Positions 34,302 to 42,725 of a DNA stretch of 64,000 bases are shown here, piece by piece. Position numbers and translations under genes: made by a program. A model generated the notes under the pieces. The model was not told the origin of the DNA. It saw only the letters and a program-made list of their open reading frames with translations, and did not search any database. Every line of letters begins with the position of its first letter. Within the stretch, counting starts at the first letter, position 1. The DNA comes from Pseudonocardia alaniniphila (lineage in GTDB: Bacteria; Actinomycetota; Actinomycetes; Mycobacteriales; Pseudonocardiaceae): positions 124,001 through 188,000 of the forward strand of contig NZ_JAKXMK010000019.1 of NCBI RefSeq assembly GCF_022524485.1, in the 5' to 3' direction.

Positions 34302-35483
34302 TCACCACGTGACGTGCACTGCGGCCGGTCCGGAGTCGACGAACCCGTGGATCCAGGGAATGTCCTCGACCCGATCACGCAGGCGCAGGCCGGGCAGCCG
34401 CACCGCGAGTGCGTGCAGGGCCGCCCGGATCTCCGTACGGGCCAGGGCCGCGCCGAGGCAGTGGTGCGGGCCGCGGCCGAACGCGAGGTGCGGGTTGGGC
34501 CGCTCGGGCACGAAACGGTCGGGGTCCGGGAACCGGTCGGGATCGCGGTTGGCGGCCTCGAGCCGGGCGAGCACCATGTCGCCGGCCGCGATGCGCGTCT
34601 CTCCCAGCTCGACGTCCTCGTGGGCCCACCGCGGCAGTACCTCGCCGGTGACACCGGACTGGTGGCGCAACACCTCCTCGACGGTGGCGTCCAGCTGCTC
34701 GGGGGCGCCGGCGAGGCGTGCCAGCCGGCCGGTGCCGACGAGATGGATCACCGCCACGGACATCACGTTGCAGGCGCTCAGGTAGCCGGCGCTGACGAGC
34801 GTGGTGACCATCGCGGTCAGCTCGTCCCCGCTGAGCCGCCCGTCCTGCGCGTCGTGCACACCGATCAGTGCGCTCATGAGGTCGTCACCGGGATCGGACC
34901 GCCGGGTCGCCACCAGCTCGGCGGCATAACCGCTCAGTGACTCCCACGCCTGCTCCATCGCAGCTCCGTCGAGCTCCCCGGTGGGCACCGACATGTCCAC
35001 CGTGAGCACGGTGTCGGCCCAGCGGCGCAGCTGAGCGCGGTCGTCGGCGGGGATGCCCAGCAGCTCACCGATCGTCGTGATCGACAACGGGGCCGCGAGG
35101 GCGTCGACCAGGTCGGCAGGCGGGCCCGCCGCAGCCATCGCGGCGACGTGATCGGCGGCCAGCTCCTCGATGCGGGCTCGCATCGACTCCACGTGCCGCG
35201 GCGTGAAGACCGTTGACACCAGGCGACGGAGCCGTGCGTGGGCGTCGCCGTCCTGGAACAGGGTGTGGTTGCCCGGGTCGCCGCCGCCGAGTGGCGCCAC
35301 GCCGAACCGTGGGTCCGCGAGCACGGTCGCGACTGCGTCGTAGGAGGTGACGAGCCACGCCTGCGTGCCGTCGGGCGTGGTCACGCGGGCGACGGGCTCG
35401 GTACGGCGCAGCTCGGCGTAGGCCGGCGGCGGCTCGAGGACGCCGGGGCGCTCGAAGGGCAGGGTCCGTGTGGTGGTCGGCAT
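34302..35483 (-). CDS. Cytochrome P450 (bacterial class I type)
   Basis: 393 residues. The heme-binding loop is FGRGPHHCLGAALART with the axial Cys; the K-helix ExxR is EVLR in EEVLRHQ; a PERF-like region is DPDRFVPERPNPH. The I-helix, usually AGxET or AGxDT, reads SAGYLSACNV, so the acid-alcohol pair is missing. Such changes can alter oxygen activation. No ferredoxin or reductase is near. The substrate is unknown. ATG at 35483 follows GGGAGAG. It is divergent from a TetR gene with a shared repeat in between. Confidence 0.9.
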   Translation of the reverse strand: MPTTTRTLPFERPGVLEPPPAYAELRRTEPVARVTTPDGTQAWLVTSYDAVATVLADPRFGVAPLGGGDPGNHTLFQDGDAHARLRRLVSTVFTPRHVESMRARIEELAADHVAAMAAAGPPADLVDALAAPLSITTIGELLGIPADDRAQLRRWADTVLTVDMSVPTGELDGAAMEQAWESLSGYAAELVATRRSDPGDDLMSALIGVHDAQDGRLSGDELTAMVTTLVSAGYLSACNVMSVAVIHLVGTGRLARLAGAPEQLDATVEEVLRHQSGVTGEVLPRWAHEDVELGETRIAAGDMVLARLEAANRDPDRFPDPDRFVPERPNPHLAFGRGPHHCLGAALARTEIRAALHALAVRLPGLRLRDRVEDIPWIHGFVDSGPAAVHVTW

Positions 35484-35510
35484 CGGGCTCTCCCTGGGTG
35501 ATTTTGCATT

Positions 35511-35561
35511 ACGACTGCAATGTAAAGACGCTCGGCAGACGAGTCAATACGACTGCAATGT
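35511..35561. promoter_or_regulatory. Direct repeat ACGACTGCAATGT in the P450/TetR gap
   Basis: Two 13-bp copies (35511-35523 and 35549-35561) lie 38 bases apart in the only AT-rich stretch of the region. The first is also half of TTGCA-N7-TGCAA. They are the obvious candidate operators for the TetR protein. Confidence 0.55.
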
Positions 35562-35575
35562 GAAAGGGTGTGCGG

Positions 35576-36163
35576 GTGCCGAAGCGGGTCGATCATCAGG
35601 CGCAGCGCGCCCGGATAGCCGACGCCCTCATGCGGGTGGCAGCCCAGCAGGGTCTCGAGGCCGTGAGCCTGCGCCATGTGGCAGCCGAGGCCGGGGTCTC
35701 GACCGGCATGGTGCAGCACTACTTCCACACCAAGGACGAGATGATGGTCTTCGCCCTGGAGATGGTGGGCCGCAGTGTCCAGGCCCGCCTGGCCACGGCC
35801 GCCCCGGATGACGTCCCGGGCCCACGAGGGCTGGTGCGGGCGCTACTGGTGCAGATGCTCCCGCTCGACGAGGAGCGTGCCGCGGAGGGCCGGGTGGCCC
35901 TCGCCTTCTTCGCTCACGCGGCCGTCCGGCCGCACGTCGCCGCGGAGCTGCGCGAGAACACCGGGGTCCTCAGGGCGTTCTTCGCCGACCAGATACGAGC
36001 GGCCGGCCGGGTGAGTGACCCGGAGGTCGCAGCAACGGCCCTGCTCGCACTCGTCGACGGGCTCGGCGTCCACGTGCTCGGCGGCCACTACTCCCCGGAG
36101 CACGCCCTCGCCGTGCTCGACGCACAGCTCGACACCGTGTTCGGCCCGCAGGACCAGGTGTAG
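35576..36163 (+). CDS. TetR-family transcriptional regulator
   Basis: 195 residues from GTG at 35576, 8 bases after GAAAGG (a GTG two codons earlier is also possible). The N-terminal HTH is ALMRVAAQQGLEAVSLRHVAAEAGVSTGMVQHYFHTKDEMM; the C-terminal part is an all-helical ligand domain (PLDEERAAEGRVALAFFAHAA, BetI-like). It is divergent from the P450 gene and probably represses it and itself through the ACGACTGCAATGT repeats. Confidence 0.93.
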   Translation: MPKRVDHQAQRARIADALMRVAAQQGLEAVSLRHVAAEAGVSTGMVQHYFHTKDEMMVFALEMVGRSVQARLATAAPDDVPGPRGLVRALLVQMLPLDEERAAEGRVALAFFAHAAVRPHVAAELRENTGVLRAFFADQIRAAGRVSDPEVAATALLALVDGLGVHVLGGHYSPEHALAVLDAQLDTVFGPQDQV

Positions 36164-36167
36164 CCGG

Positions 36168-36581
36168 TCAGGCGGGCTCGGCCGGAATGCGCGCGTCGAT
36201 CTGCTCGCGGGCGTGCGGGCACTCGGCGAAGGGCAGCGGACACGCGAGGGCGTGCTCGATCAGCTCCTTCGCCGCCGTGGCCTCGGCGATCCTCCGGTCC
36301 AGTACCGCGACGTGGCGACGGAGCCGGTCGGCGTGCCGCATCGGATCGGGCCCGGAGAGCAGCACCTGCAGCTCGCCGAGACCGAACCCCGCCTCCTTGC
36401 CCATCAGGATCATCGCGATCCGCGCCAGCTCTGCCGGGCCGTACCGGCGGTGCCCGGAGGAGTCCCGGGCCGGTGTGAGGAGCCCGACGCTCTCCCAGTG
36501 CCTCAGTACGTGCTGCGGCAGTCCGAAGCGGACGGCGACGTCACCGATCGTCGCCGCCGGCTCGGGCGCGCTTGACCTCAT
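36168..36581 (-). CDS. MerR-family transcriptional regulator
   Basis: 137 residues. The HTH is ATIGDVAVRFGLPQHVLRHWESVGLLTPARDSSGHRRYGPAELARIAMI, followed by a helical dimerisation segment and a short tail with two Cys (ACPLPFAECPH). ATG at 36581 fits the family start. It is divergent from the RidA-like gene and convergent with TetR, with 4 bases between the stops. Confidence 0.92.
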   Translation of the reverse strand: MRSSAPEPAATIGDVAVRFGLPQHVLRHWESVGLLTPARDSSGHRRYGPAELARIAMILMGKEAGFGLGELQVLLSGPDPMRHADRLRRHVAVLDRRIAEATAAKELIEHALACPLPFAECPHAREQIDARIPAEPA

Positions 36582-36694
36582 GTGGATATTGAGCCCGAGC
36601 TTCCGGGCAGGGACCAGCCCCCCGGACGATCGAGATCCTCGTCCTCGCGGCACGGGAAGATCCGCAACGGGCCGCTGCACCGTACGGTCAGGGC

Positions 36695-37159
36695 GTGGAT
36701 GTCGACGCGCGACTGCGAGAACTGGGCCTCGAGCTCCCCACCCCGAAGAGCCCGGCCGGGAACTACGTGCCGGCTGCGACGGTGGGTGACCTGGTGTATC
36801 TCTCCGGGTCGGGCCCGGTGCGGTCGGACGGGAGCATGGTCGTCGGCAAGGTCGGCGACGGCGGTCTGGACCTCGACGCCGCGCGGGAGGCCGCTCGGCT
36901 CACCGGCCTGCAGCTCCTCGCGGCGCTGCGGGCCGAGATCGGCGACCTCGGCCGGGTCCGGCGGGTGGCACGGATCTTCGGCATGGTCAACTGCGCTCCC
37001 GGGTTCAACCGGACGCCCGCGGTGATCGACGGTTGCTCCGACCTGCTGGTCGAGGTTCTGGGCGACGCCGGGCGCGGTGCCCGGTCCGCGGTGGGGATGG
37101 CCGAGCTGCCGTTCGACATCGCTGTGGAGATCGAGGCCGTCGTCCAGGTGAGCACGTGA
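36695..37159 (+). CDS. RidA/YjgF-family protein
   Basis: 154 residues, GTG start. VYLSGSGPVRSDGSMVVGKVG and VRRVARIFGMVNCAPGFNRTPAVIDGCSDLLVEVLGDAGRGARSAVGMAELP mark the RidA fold of the longer YjgF-like branch. The arginine in SAVGMAELP is preceded by R in GARSAVG, the conserved active-site position. The usual role is deamination of reactive enamine/imine intermediates. It is divergent from MerR. Confidence 0.9.
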   Translation: MDVDARLRELGLELPTPKSPAGNYVPAATVGDLVYLSGSGPVRSDGSMVVGKVGDGGLDLDAAREAARLTGLQLLAALRAEIGDLGRVRRVARIFGMVNCAPGFNRTPAVIDGCSDLLVEVLGDAGRGARSAVGMAELPFDIAVEIEAVVQVST

Positions 37160-37177
37160 CGGACGGGCGCCGCCGGC

Positions 37178-37336
37178 TCAGGTGACGATGCCGGACATCG
37201 TGATCAGTTGGCCTGCCATGACCAGCACGGCAGCGGTCATCATCACGGTTCCCCCGGAGAGTCGCCGTCGCAGGATCGCGGTGACCCCGATGAGCATGAA
37301 GACGACGACGAGGATCCAGCTGAGTTCGGCGGACAT
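37178..37336 (-). CDS. Small two-transmembrane-helix protein
   Basis: 52 residues from ATG at 37336, with GGAG 8 bases before it. Two hydrophobic helices (WILVVVFMLIGVTAIL and VMMTAAVLVMAGQLITM) flank a positive turn RRRLSGG, so the loop is likely cytoplasmic. It is downstream of the LysR gene on the same strand (gap 150 bases) and convergent with RidA. Function unknown; the ribosome-binding site and codon pattern support it as real. Confidence 0.6.
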   Translation of the reverse strand: MSAELSWILVVVFMLIGVTAILRRRLSGGTVMMTAAVLVMAGQLITMSGIVT

Positions 37337-37486
37337 CGAGATGCTCCTTCGTGCTTGTCGATAGCCAGGAAACGTGTACTGGTTCAGGCCGGTTCAGGAT
37401 CGGTTCCCCGGTCATGCCGTTCCAGGAGGTACGCCCCCGGTCCGCGACGGATCGCCCCCGTCTTGCGCCTGGTGAGAACCCCCGGG

Positions 37487-38401
37487 TCAGCGGCTGGGGG
37501 CGATCGGTGACCTCGGACCGGCAAGGAGGGCGTCGGCGCATCTGCGAAAGGCCGCCACGAGACGACTGCGGTCGCCGGCGCGGGTGGCCAGCACGACGTG
37601 GCTCGGCTCGACGCCCTCCAGGGCGACCGTGGTGAGGTCGGGACGGATGCTGCGAACACGCTCCCCGGCGGGGACGATGGCCACGGCCTGCCCGGAGGCG
37701 ATGAGTTCGAACTTGTCCTCGACGTCCGCTACGACCGGACCGTCGGGCGCCCGGCTCCCGTCGGGCCGGGGGTCGATGCGCCAGTAGGCGTTCCAGGTCA
37801 GGTCGTCCGACACCCGGGGCATGGGTTCTCCGGCGATGTCGTCGAAGGTGACGGATTCCTTGCCGGCCAGGCGGTGGTCGAGAGGTACGAGCAGAACCCG
37901 GGGCTCGTCGTAGAGGATCGTGACGTGCAGCTGGTCGGTACCGATCGGCAGCCTGGTCACCGCCACGTCCACGCGGTGGTCGAGCAGGGCATCGCGCGGC
38001 TCGTTCCAGGGCAGGTGCACGCTGCGCACGTCGGCATCGGGGTGTTGACGCCGAAGCTCGCGCACCGCTGGGGTGACGATCAGGTTCGTGGTATAGCCGA
38101 TGGTGATGCGGCTGGGCTGGGCAGCAGCGCGGGTCTGCGCCGCGGCCTGGGCGGCGGAGCGCAGCAGCGCCTTGGCACGAGGGAGGAAGACCTCCCCGGC
38201 CTCGGTGAGCCTGCTGCCCTGGGGGGTGCGGTCGAGCAGACGGGCGCCGAGCTCCTGTTCGAGGCGGCGGATCTGCCGGCTCAGGGATGGCTGGGCGATG
38301 CGCAGCGCGGCGGCCGCGCGGCCGAAGTGGCGGTGGTCGGCGACGACGGTGAAGTACCGCACCAGCCGCAGATCGAGGTCCACCGGCGCCGATTCTGGCA
38401 T
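37487..38401 (-). CDS. LysR-family transcriptional regulator
   Basis: 304 residues. The winged HTH is LRLVRYFTVVADHRHFGRAAAALRIAQPSLSRQIRRLEQELGARLLDRTPQG, followed by a type 2 periplasmic-binding-like effector domain (ITIGYTTNLIVTPAVREL...). ATG at 38401 is chosen over one 10 codons earlier because the family start is near it. It is divergent from an SDR/epimerase gene (199-base gap), which is the likely target. Confidence 0.93.
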   Translation of the reverse strand: MPESAPVDLDLRLVRYFTVVADHRHFGRAAAALRIAQPSLSRQIRRLEQELGARLLDRTPQGSRLTEAGEVFLPRAKALLRSAAQAAAQTRAAAQPSRITIGYTTNLIVTPAVRELRRQHPDADVRSVHLPWNEPRDALLDHRVDVAVTRLPIGTDQLHVTILYDEPRVLLVPLDHRLAGKESVTFDDIAGEPMPRVSDDLTWNAYWRIDPRPDGSRAPDGPVVADVEDKFELIASGQAVAIVPAGERVRSIRPDLTTVALEGVEPSHVVLATRAGDRSRLVAAFRRCADALLAGPRSPIAPSR

Positions 38402-38600
38402 GTCCGCATCGTAACCTCTCGCGCCGGGCATACCGTCGACGCAAACCCATCTGACCTGCGGTGATGCCTCACGTGTATTGCCCGGTACGGAACGGGCCTT
38501 GGACCCGGAGCGCTCCCCGGCCGCAAGGTCGAATCACGAGCACCGCACCGGCCCGGTGCCGCTCGGGACCGACCACGTTGCTTCGTCGAAGGAATGCACC

Positions 38601-39497
38601 ATGCGCGTTTTCGTCACCGGCGCGACCGGATTCATCGGTAGCGCCATCGTCCGCGAACTGCAGAGCGCCGGACATGAGGTCCTCGGGCTCGCCCGCTCGG
38701 ATGAGGCCGCCACGTCACTGGCGGCCGCCGGGGCCGAGGTGCACCGCGGCGCCCTCGACGACCTCGACAGCCTGCGCAGAGGAGCGGCCGCCTCGGACGG
38801 CGTGATCCACACCGCGTTCATCCACGACTTCTCCGACCATCCGGGCGCCGTGCGCACGGATCTTCGTGCCGTCGAGACCCTCGGCGAGGCGCTCACGGGA
38901 TCCGATCGCCCCTTCGTCATCACCTCCGGGACCGCCGGGCTCACGCCTGGCGGCGTCGTGACCGAAGAGGACATGCCTGATGCCGGGTCGCCGGCCGCAC
39001 CCCGAATGCCCGCCGAACTGGCAGCACTCGCGACGGCCGCGCGCGGCGTGCGTGCCTCGGTGGTGCGGCTCCCACCGTCGGTTCACGGCAAGGGCGATCA
39101 CGGGTTCGTCCCCCGCCTCATCAGCATCGCCCGGACCACCGGCGTCTCGGCCTACCCGGGCGATGGTTCCCACCACTGGGCCGCCGTGCACCGGCTCGAC
39201 GCCGCGCACCTGTTCCGGCTGGCGCTGGAAACAGCGCCCGCGGGCGCGCTGCTGCACGGGGTCGACGACGAGGGCGTGCCGGTTCGTGACATCGCCGAGG
39301 TCATCGGCCGGCACCTGAAGCTGCCGGTGACCGCCGTTCCCCCGGAGAAGGTCGAGGCCCATTTCGGCTGGCTGGGCGCCTTCTTGTCGATGGACGTCCA
39401 GGCTTCGAGCACACTCACCCGCAAGCAGCTCGGATGGCATCCGGTGCACACCACGCTCATCGCAGACCTGGAAGAAGGTCATTACTTCACCGACTAG
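38601..39497 (+). CDS. NAD(P)-dependent SDR/epimerase family protein
   Basis: 298 residues. An N-terminal Rossmann fold with GATGFIGSAIVRELQSAGHEVLGLARS (GxxGxxG), VIHTAFIHDF and the Ser-containing VITSGTAGL segment; the usual catalytic YxxxK is not apparent, so it may be an atypical extended SDR. Residues after 140 are the substrate domain (VVRLPPSVHGKGDHGFVPRLI). Oxidoreductase role unknown. It is divergent from the LysR gene and its stop overlaps the convergent PPOX-like gene by 4 bases. Confidence 0.9.
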   Translation: MRVFVTGATGFIGSAIVRELQSAGHEVLGLARSDEAATSLAAAGAEVHRGALDDLDSLRRGAAASDGVIHTAFIHDFSDHPGAVRTDLRAVETLGEALTGSDRPFVITSGTAGLTPGGVVTEEDMPDAGSPAAPRMPAELAALATAARGVRASVVRLPPSVHGKGDHGFVPRLISIARTTGVSAYPGDGSHHWAAVHRLDAAHLFRLALETAPAGALLHGVDDEGVPVRDIAEVIGRHLKLPVTAVPPEKVEAHFGWLGAFLSMDVQASSTLTRKQLGWHPVHTTLIADLEEGHYFTD

Positions 39498-39919
39498 CCT
39501 GTCGCGGTCCACCCGCTCCAGCGCGACGGCGTGATCACGAGCACCGCGCCCGACGGCGGCTCGGCGGCGTAGGGCGGGTACTTCACCCGCAGGTCGGCGA
39601 GTGCCCGCTCCCGCAGCGAGCCGCCCTCGTGGATCTCCGCGGTGCCGTCCACGCGCACCCACCACAGCGCGGACCAGTCGTCGTCGTAGCGGTCGACGAT
39701 CACGCCCACCCGCGGGTCGCGCCGGACGTCGTCGAGCCGCGCGAGGCGGGTGCTCCGCTTGGGCTTGACCTCGTCGACGGCGGAGCACACGAGCCCGTCC
39801 ACGAGCGCGAACGTGATGGGCACCAGGCGCGGTGTGCCGTCGGCGCGCAGCGTGGCGAGGCGGGCCACCCTGGCGGCGGCGAACCTCTCACGCTGTTGCG
39901 CCGCGTCGAGCGCGGGCAT
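39494..39919 (-). CDS. PPOX-class F420-dependent oxidoreductase
   Basis: 141 residues with a split-barrel flavin/F420-binding fold: FAAARVARLATLRADGTPRLVPITFALVDG, then AVDEVKPKRSTRLARLDDVRRDPRVGVIVDRYDDDWSALWWVRVDGTAEI. This is typical of the TIGR03668-like F420 group of actinobacteria. It shares CTAG with the SDR stop, a 4-base convergent overlap. Confidence 0.87.
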   Translation of the reverse strand: MPALDAAQQRERFAAARVARLATLRADGTPRLVPITFALVDGLVCSAVDEVKPKRSTRLARLDDVRRDPRVGVIVDRYDDDWSALWWVRVDGTAEIHEGGSLRERALADLRVKYPPYAAEPPSGAVLVITPSRWSGWTATG

Positions 39920-40036
39920 TCAGGGCGCCCCGAGCCGGCGGGTCATGCATCCCAGTGTGCCGGGCCGTGCTGCCGGGCCCGCGATGTGCACCCCGTGTTT
40001 CAGCTAGATCAAGACTGCCTTTACACCATGGCCTCG

Positions 40037-40048
40037 GCTTCTAGAAGC
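40037..40048. promoter_or_regulatory. 12-bp palindrome GCTTCTAGAAGC
   Basis: A perfect palindrome lies 50 bases before the start of the peptide-transporter operon. It is a candidate operator. Confidence 0.35.
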
Positions 40049-40097
40049 GCATTACGTTCACCCGACCGAATGACGGCTCAAGGGAGAACGCAAGACG

Positions 40098-41753
40098 ATG
40101 AAGCGCAGCCTGGTATCACGACGGATCCGGGGGCGCGGCGCGGGAGCGCTCGCGATCGCACTGGCAGCGGCGGTCGCCGTCGGCTGCGCACCCGTGCAGC
40201 AGAGCAACGGGCCCGCCGCGGCACCCGCCACCGACTCGTTCGGTACCCCGGCCGACCCCGCCGCGGTGCAACAGGGCGGCACGCTCGTCATGGCACTGTC
40301 GGCCGAGCCCGACATGCTCGACCCCACGCAGTCCCGCTCGCTCTACTCGCGCTACGTGTTCCACACGATGTGCGAGAAGCTCTACGACCTCGACGAGCAC
40401 ACGCAGATCGTTCCGCAGCTGGCCACCGCGCTCCCCACGGTCTCCGCTGACGGCCTGAGCGTCACGATCCCGCTGCGTCAGGGGGTGAAGTTCGCCGACG
40501 GCACCCCGATGGACGCGCAGTCGGTGGTCACCACGTTCCAGCGCAACCTCACGATGGCGGGATCCGGGCGCAAGAGCGAGCTCGGACCGGTCACCTCGGT
40601 CGAGGCGACCGACGCGAGCACCGTGGTCGTCCACCTGTCGACCCCGTTTGCCCCGCTGACGTCGGTGCTCGCCGACCGAGCCGGAATGATCATGAGCCCC
40701 GCGGCTCTGCAGCAGCTCGGGGACAAGTTCGGGACGGCGCCGGTGTGCGTCGGGCCGTTCAAGTTCGAGAAGCGCGTGGCACAGAACTCGATCGACGTGG
40801 TGCGCGACCCGAACTACTACGACGCCGGCAAGGTGCACCTCGACCGGATCACCTACCGGATCATCTCCGACGCCAGCATCCGGGCCGCGAACCTGCGCTC
40901 CGGTGACGCCCAGGTGGCCGACACACTCTCGACGCAGGACACCCCCGCCCTGCGCACCACGCCGGGCATCCAGGTTCTGGAGTCGAACTCCCTGGGCTAC
41001 CAGGGCATCACCTTCAACATCGGCAACGTGGCCGGGCTCGACAACCCGCTCGGGGACAAGGGCACGCCGGTGGCGAACGACCCCCGGGTGCGCCGGGCGT
41101 TCGAGCTCGCGGTGGACCGCCAGGGCCTCGTACAGGCTGTGTTCGGCGGGCTCTACGCGTCGGCGTGCTCGCCGATCAGCCCGGACACCGCCTTCACCAG
41201 TGAGGCCGCGCAGGCCTGCACGCCGCACGATCCGGACGCCGCTCGCAAGCTTCTGGAGGAGGCCGGCGTCACGATTCCCTACAAGATCGCGATGATCACG
41301 TCGAACAACCCCGACTCGCTGAGGCTGGCGCAGGCGCTGCAGGCCACGGTGGCCACCGGCGGTTTCGACCTGGAGATCCAGCCGGTGGAGTACTCGGCCC
41401 TGCTCGACCAGCAGGACCGCGGTGACTTCGAGATGCTGCAGCTGGGCTGGTCGGGCCGGATCGACCCGGACAACAACATCGCCAACTACCTCAGCACCGG
41501 TGGCGGCCAGAACGTGGCCGGTTACAGCGACCCGGCGCTCGACGCATTGCTCACCCAGGCCCGCACCAGCACGGACCAGGCCGAGCGGGTGCGGCTCTAC
41601 GGCGAGATCGTCACGAAGATCCACGAGGCCGACCCGATCGTCTACCTGTACCGCCAGCGCAACCTGACCGGCGTCGCCGACTCGGTGTCGGGCGTGCAGG
41701 TCTTCCCGGACGGGATCGTGCGGGTCGCCTTCGCGGGACTCACCCGGGTCTGA
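40098..41753 (+). CDS. Peptide ABC transporter substrate-binding lipoprotein
   Basis: 551 residues. The signal ends in a lipobox (AAAVAVGC) with Cys near residue 34. It belongs to the oligopeptide/nickel-binding protein family (SBP_bac_5): GGTLVMALSAEPDMLDPTQ, LRQGVKFADGTPMDAQSVVTTFQRN, RRAFELAVDRQGLVQAV, YSALLDQQDRGDFEMLQLGWSGRIDPDNNI. It binds peptides or other oligomers outside the membrane and passes them to the two permeases. First gene of the operon; ATG follows AAGGGAG. Confidence 0.93.
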   Translation: MKRSLVSRRIRGRGAGALAIALAAAVAVGCAPVQQSNGPAAAPATDSFGTPADPAAVQQGGTLVMALSAEPDMLDPTQSRSLYSRYVFHTMCEKLYDLDEHTQIVPQLATALPTVSADGLSVTIPLRQGVKFADGTPMDAQSVVTTFQRNLTMAGSGRKSELGPVTSVEATDASTVVVHLSTPFAPLTSVLADRAGMIMSPAALQQLGDKFGTAPVCVGPFKFEKRVAQNSIDVVRDPNYYDAGKVHLDRITYRIISDASIRAANLRSGDAQVADTLSTQDTPALRTTPGIQVLESNSLGYQGITFNIGNVAGLDNPLGDKGTPVANDPRVRRAFELAVDRQGLVQAVFGGLYASACSPISPDTAFTSEAAQACTPHDPDAARKLLEEAGVTIPYKIAMITSNNPDSLRLAQALQATVATGGFDLEIQPVEYSALLDQQDRGDFEMLQLGWSGRIDPDNNIANYLSTGGGQNVAGYSDPALDALLTQARTSTDQAERVRLYGEIVTKIHEADPIVYLYRQRNLTGVADSVSGVQVFPDGIVRVAFAGLTRV

Positions 41754-41768
41754 CGGGACGCCGAAGGC

Positions 41769-42725
41769 ATGCGGTCCTACCTGTTGAACCGGCTCTGGCA
41801 GTCGGCGCTGACGCTGGTGCTCGCCACGATCGTGGTGTTCCTCGGCGTCCGCGCCCTGCCGGGCGACCCGGCGCTCGCTTTCGCCGGGGAAGAACGCGAC
41901 CCTGCGTCGCTCGCGGCACTGCGCGAGCGGCTCGGGCTCGACGACTCGATCATCGTGCAGTACGGGAAGTTCGTACTCGGCGCACTGCAGGGTGACTTCG
42001 GCAGCTCCACGCGGACCGGCATCCCGGTCTCGACGATGATCGCCACCGCGCTGCCGGTGACGATCGAGCTGTCGCTGCTGGCGATGCTGGTGGCGGTCGT
42101 GCTGGGCGTCTCCACCGGTGTGGTGGCGGCCGTCCGGCGCGGCCGTCCCGCGGAGTGGTTCGCCAACGGGCTCGCGCTGCTCGGGCTCTCCGTGCCGAAC
42201 TTCTGGCTCGGGTTGATCGCGATCCTCTACCTGTCGGTCGGCCTGGGAGTCTTTCCCGCCTCCGGCTTCGTGCCACTCACCCAGAACCCGATCGACAACC
42301 TGCACCACCTCGTGCTGCCCGCGCTCGTACTCGGCACGGGCATCGCGGCGGTCGTGATGCGTCAGACCCGCTCGGCGATGCTCGACTCGCTCGGGGCCGA
42401 CTACATCCGCACGGCGCGGGCCAAAGGGGTCTCGCCGCGCGGGGTGATCGGGCGGCACGCGCTGCGCAACAGCCTCGTCGTGGTGACCACCATCGTCGGG
42501 CTGCAGTTGGGCATCCTCATCTCCGGTGCCGTCGTCACGGAGGGGATCTTCAGCCTGCCCGGCTTCGGGAAGATGACGATCGACGCGGTGTTCCAGCGTG
42601 ACTATCCCGTGCTGCAAGGGGTGGTGCTCGTGACGGCCACGGCCTACATCGTTATCAACTTCCTGGTCGACCTCGCGTACTCGCTGATCGACCCGCGGAT
42701 CCGCGTGGCAGGAGAGCCGGCATGA
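41769..42725 (+). CDS. Peptide ABC transporter permease (DppB-like)
   Basis: 318 residues, six transmembrane segments. The EAA motif is DYIRTARAKGVSPRGVIGRHALRNS, and the N-terminus MRSYLLNRLWQSALTLVLATIVVF is typical of the B-type subunit. It is 15 bases after the substrate-binding protein and overlaps the second permease by 4 bases (ATGA). Confidence 0.94.
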   Translation: MRSYLLNRLWQSALTLVLATIVVFLGVRALPGDPALAFAGEERDPASLAALRERLGLDDSIIVQYGKFVLGALQGDFGSSTRTGIPVSTMIATALPVTIELSLLAMLVAVVLGVSTGVVAAVRRGRPAEWFANGLALLGLSVPNFWLGLIAILYLSVGLGVFPASGFVPLTQNPIDNLHHLVLPALVLGTGIAAVVMRQTRSAMLDSLGADYIRTARAKGVSPRGVIGRHALRNSLVVVTTIVGLQLGILISGAVVTEGIFSLPGFGKMTIDAVFQRDYPVLQGVVLVTATAYIVINFLVDLAYSLIDPRIRVAGEPA

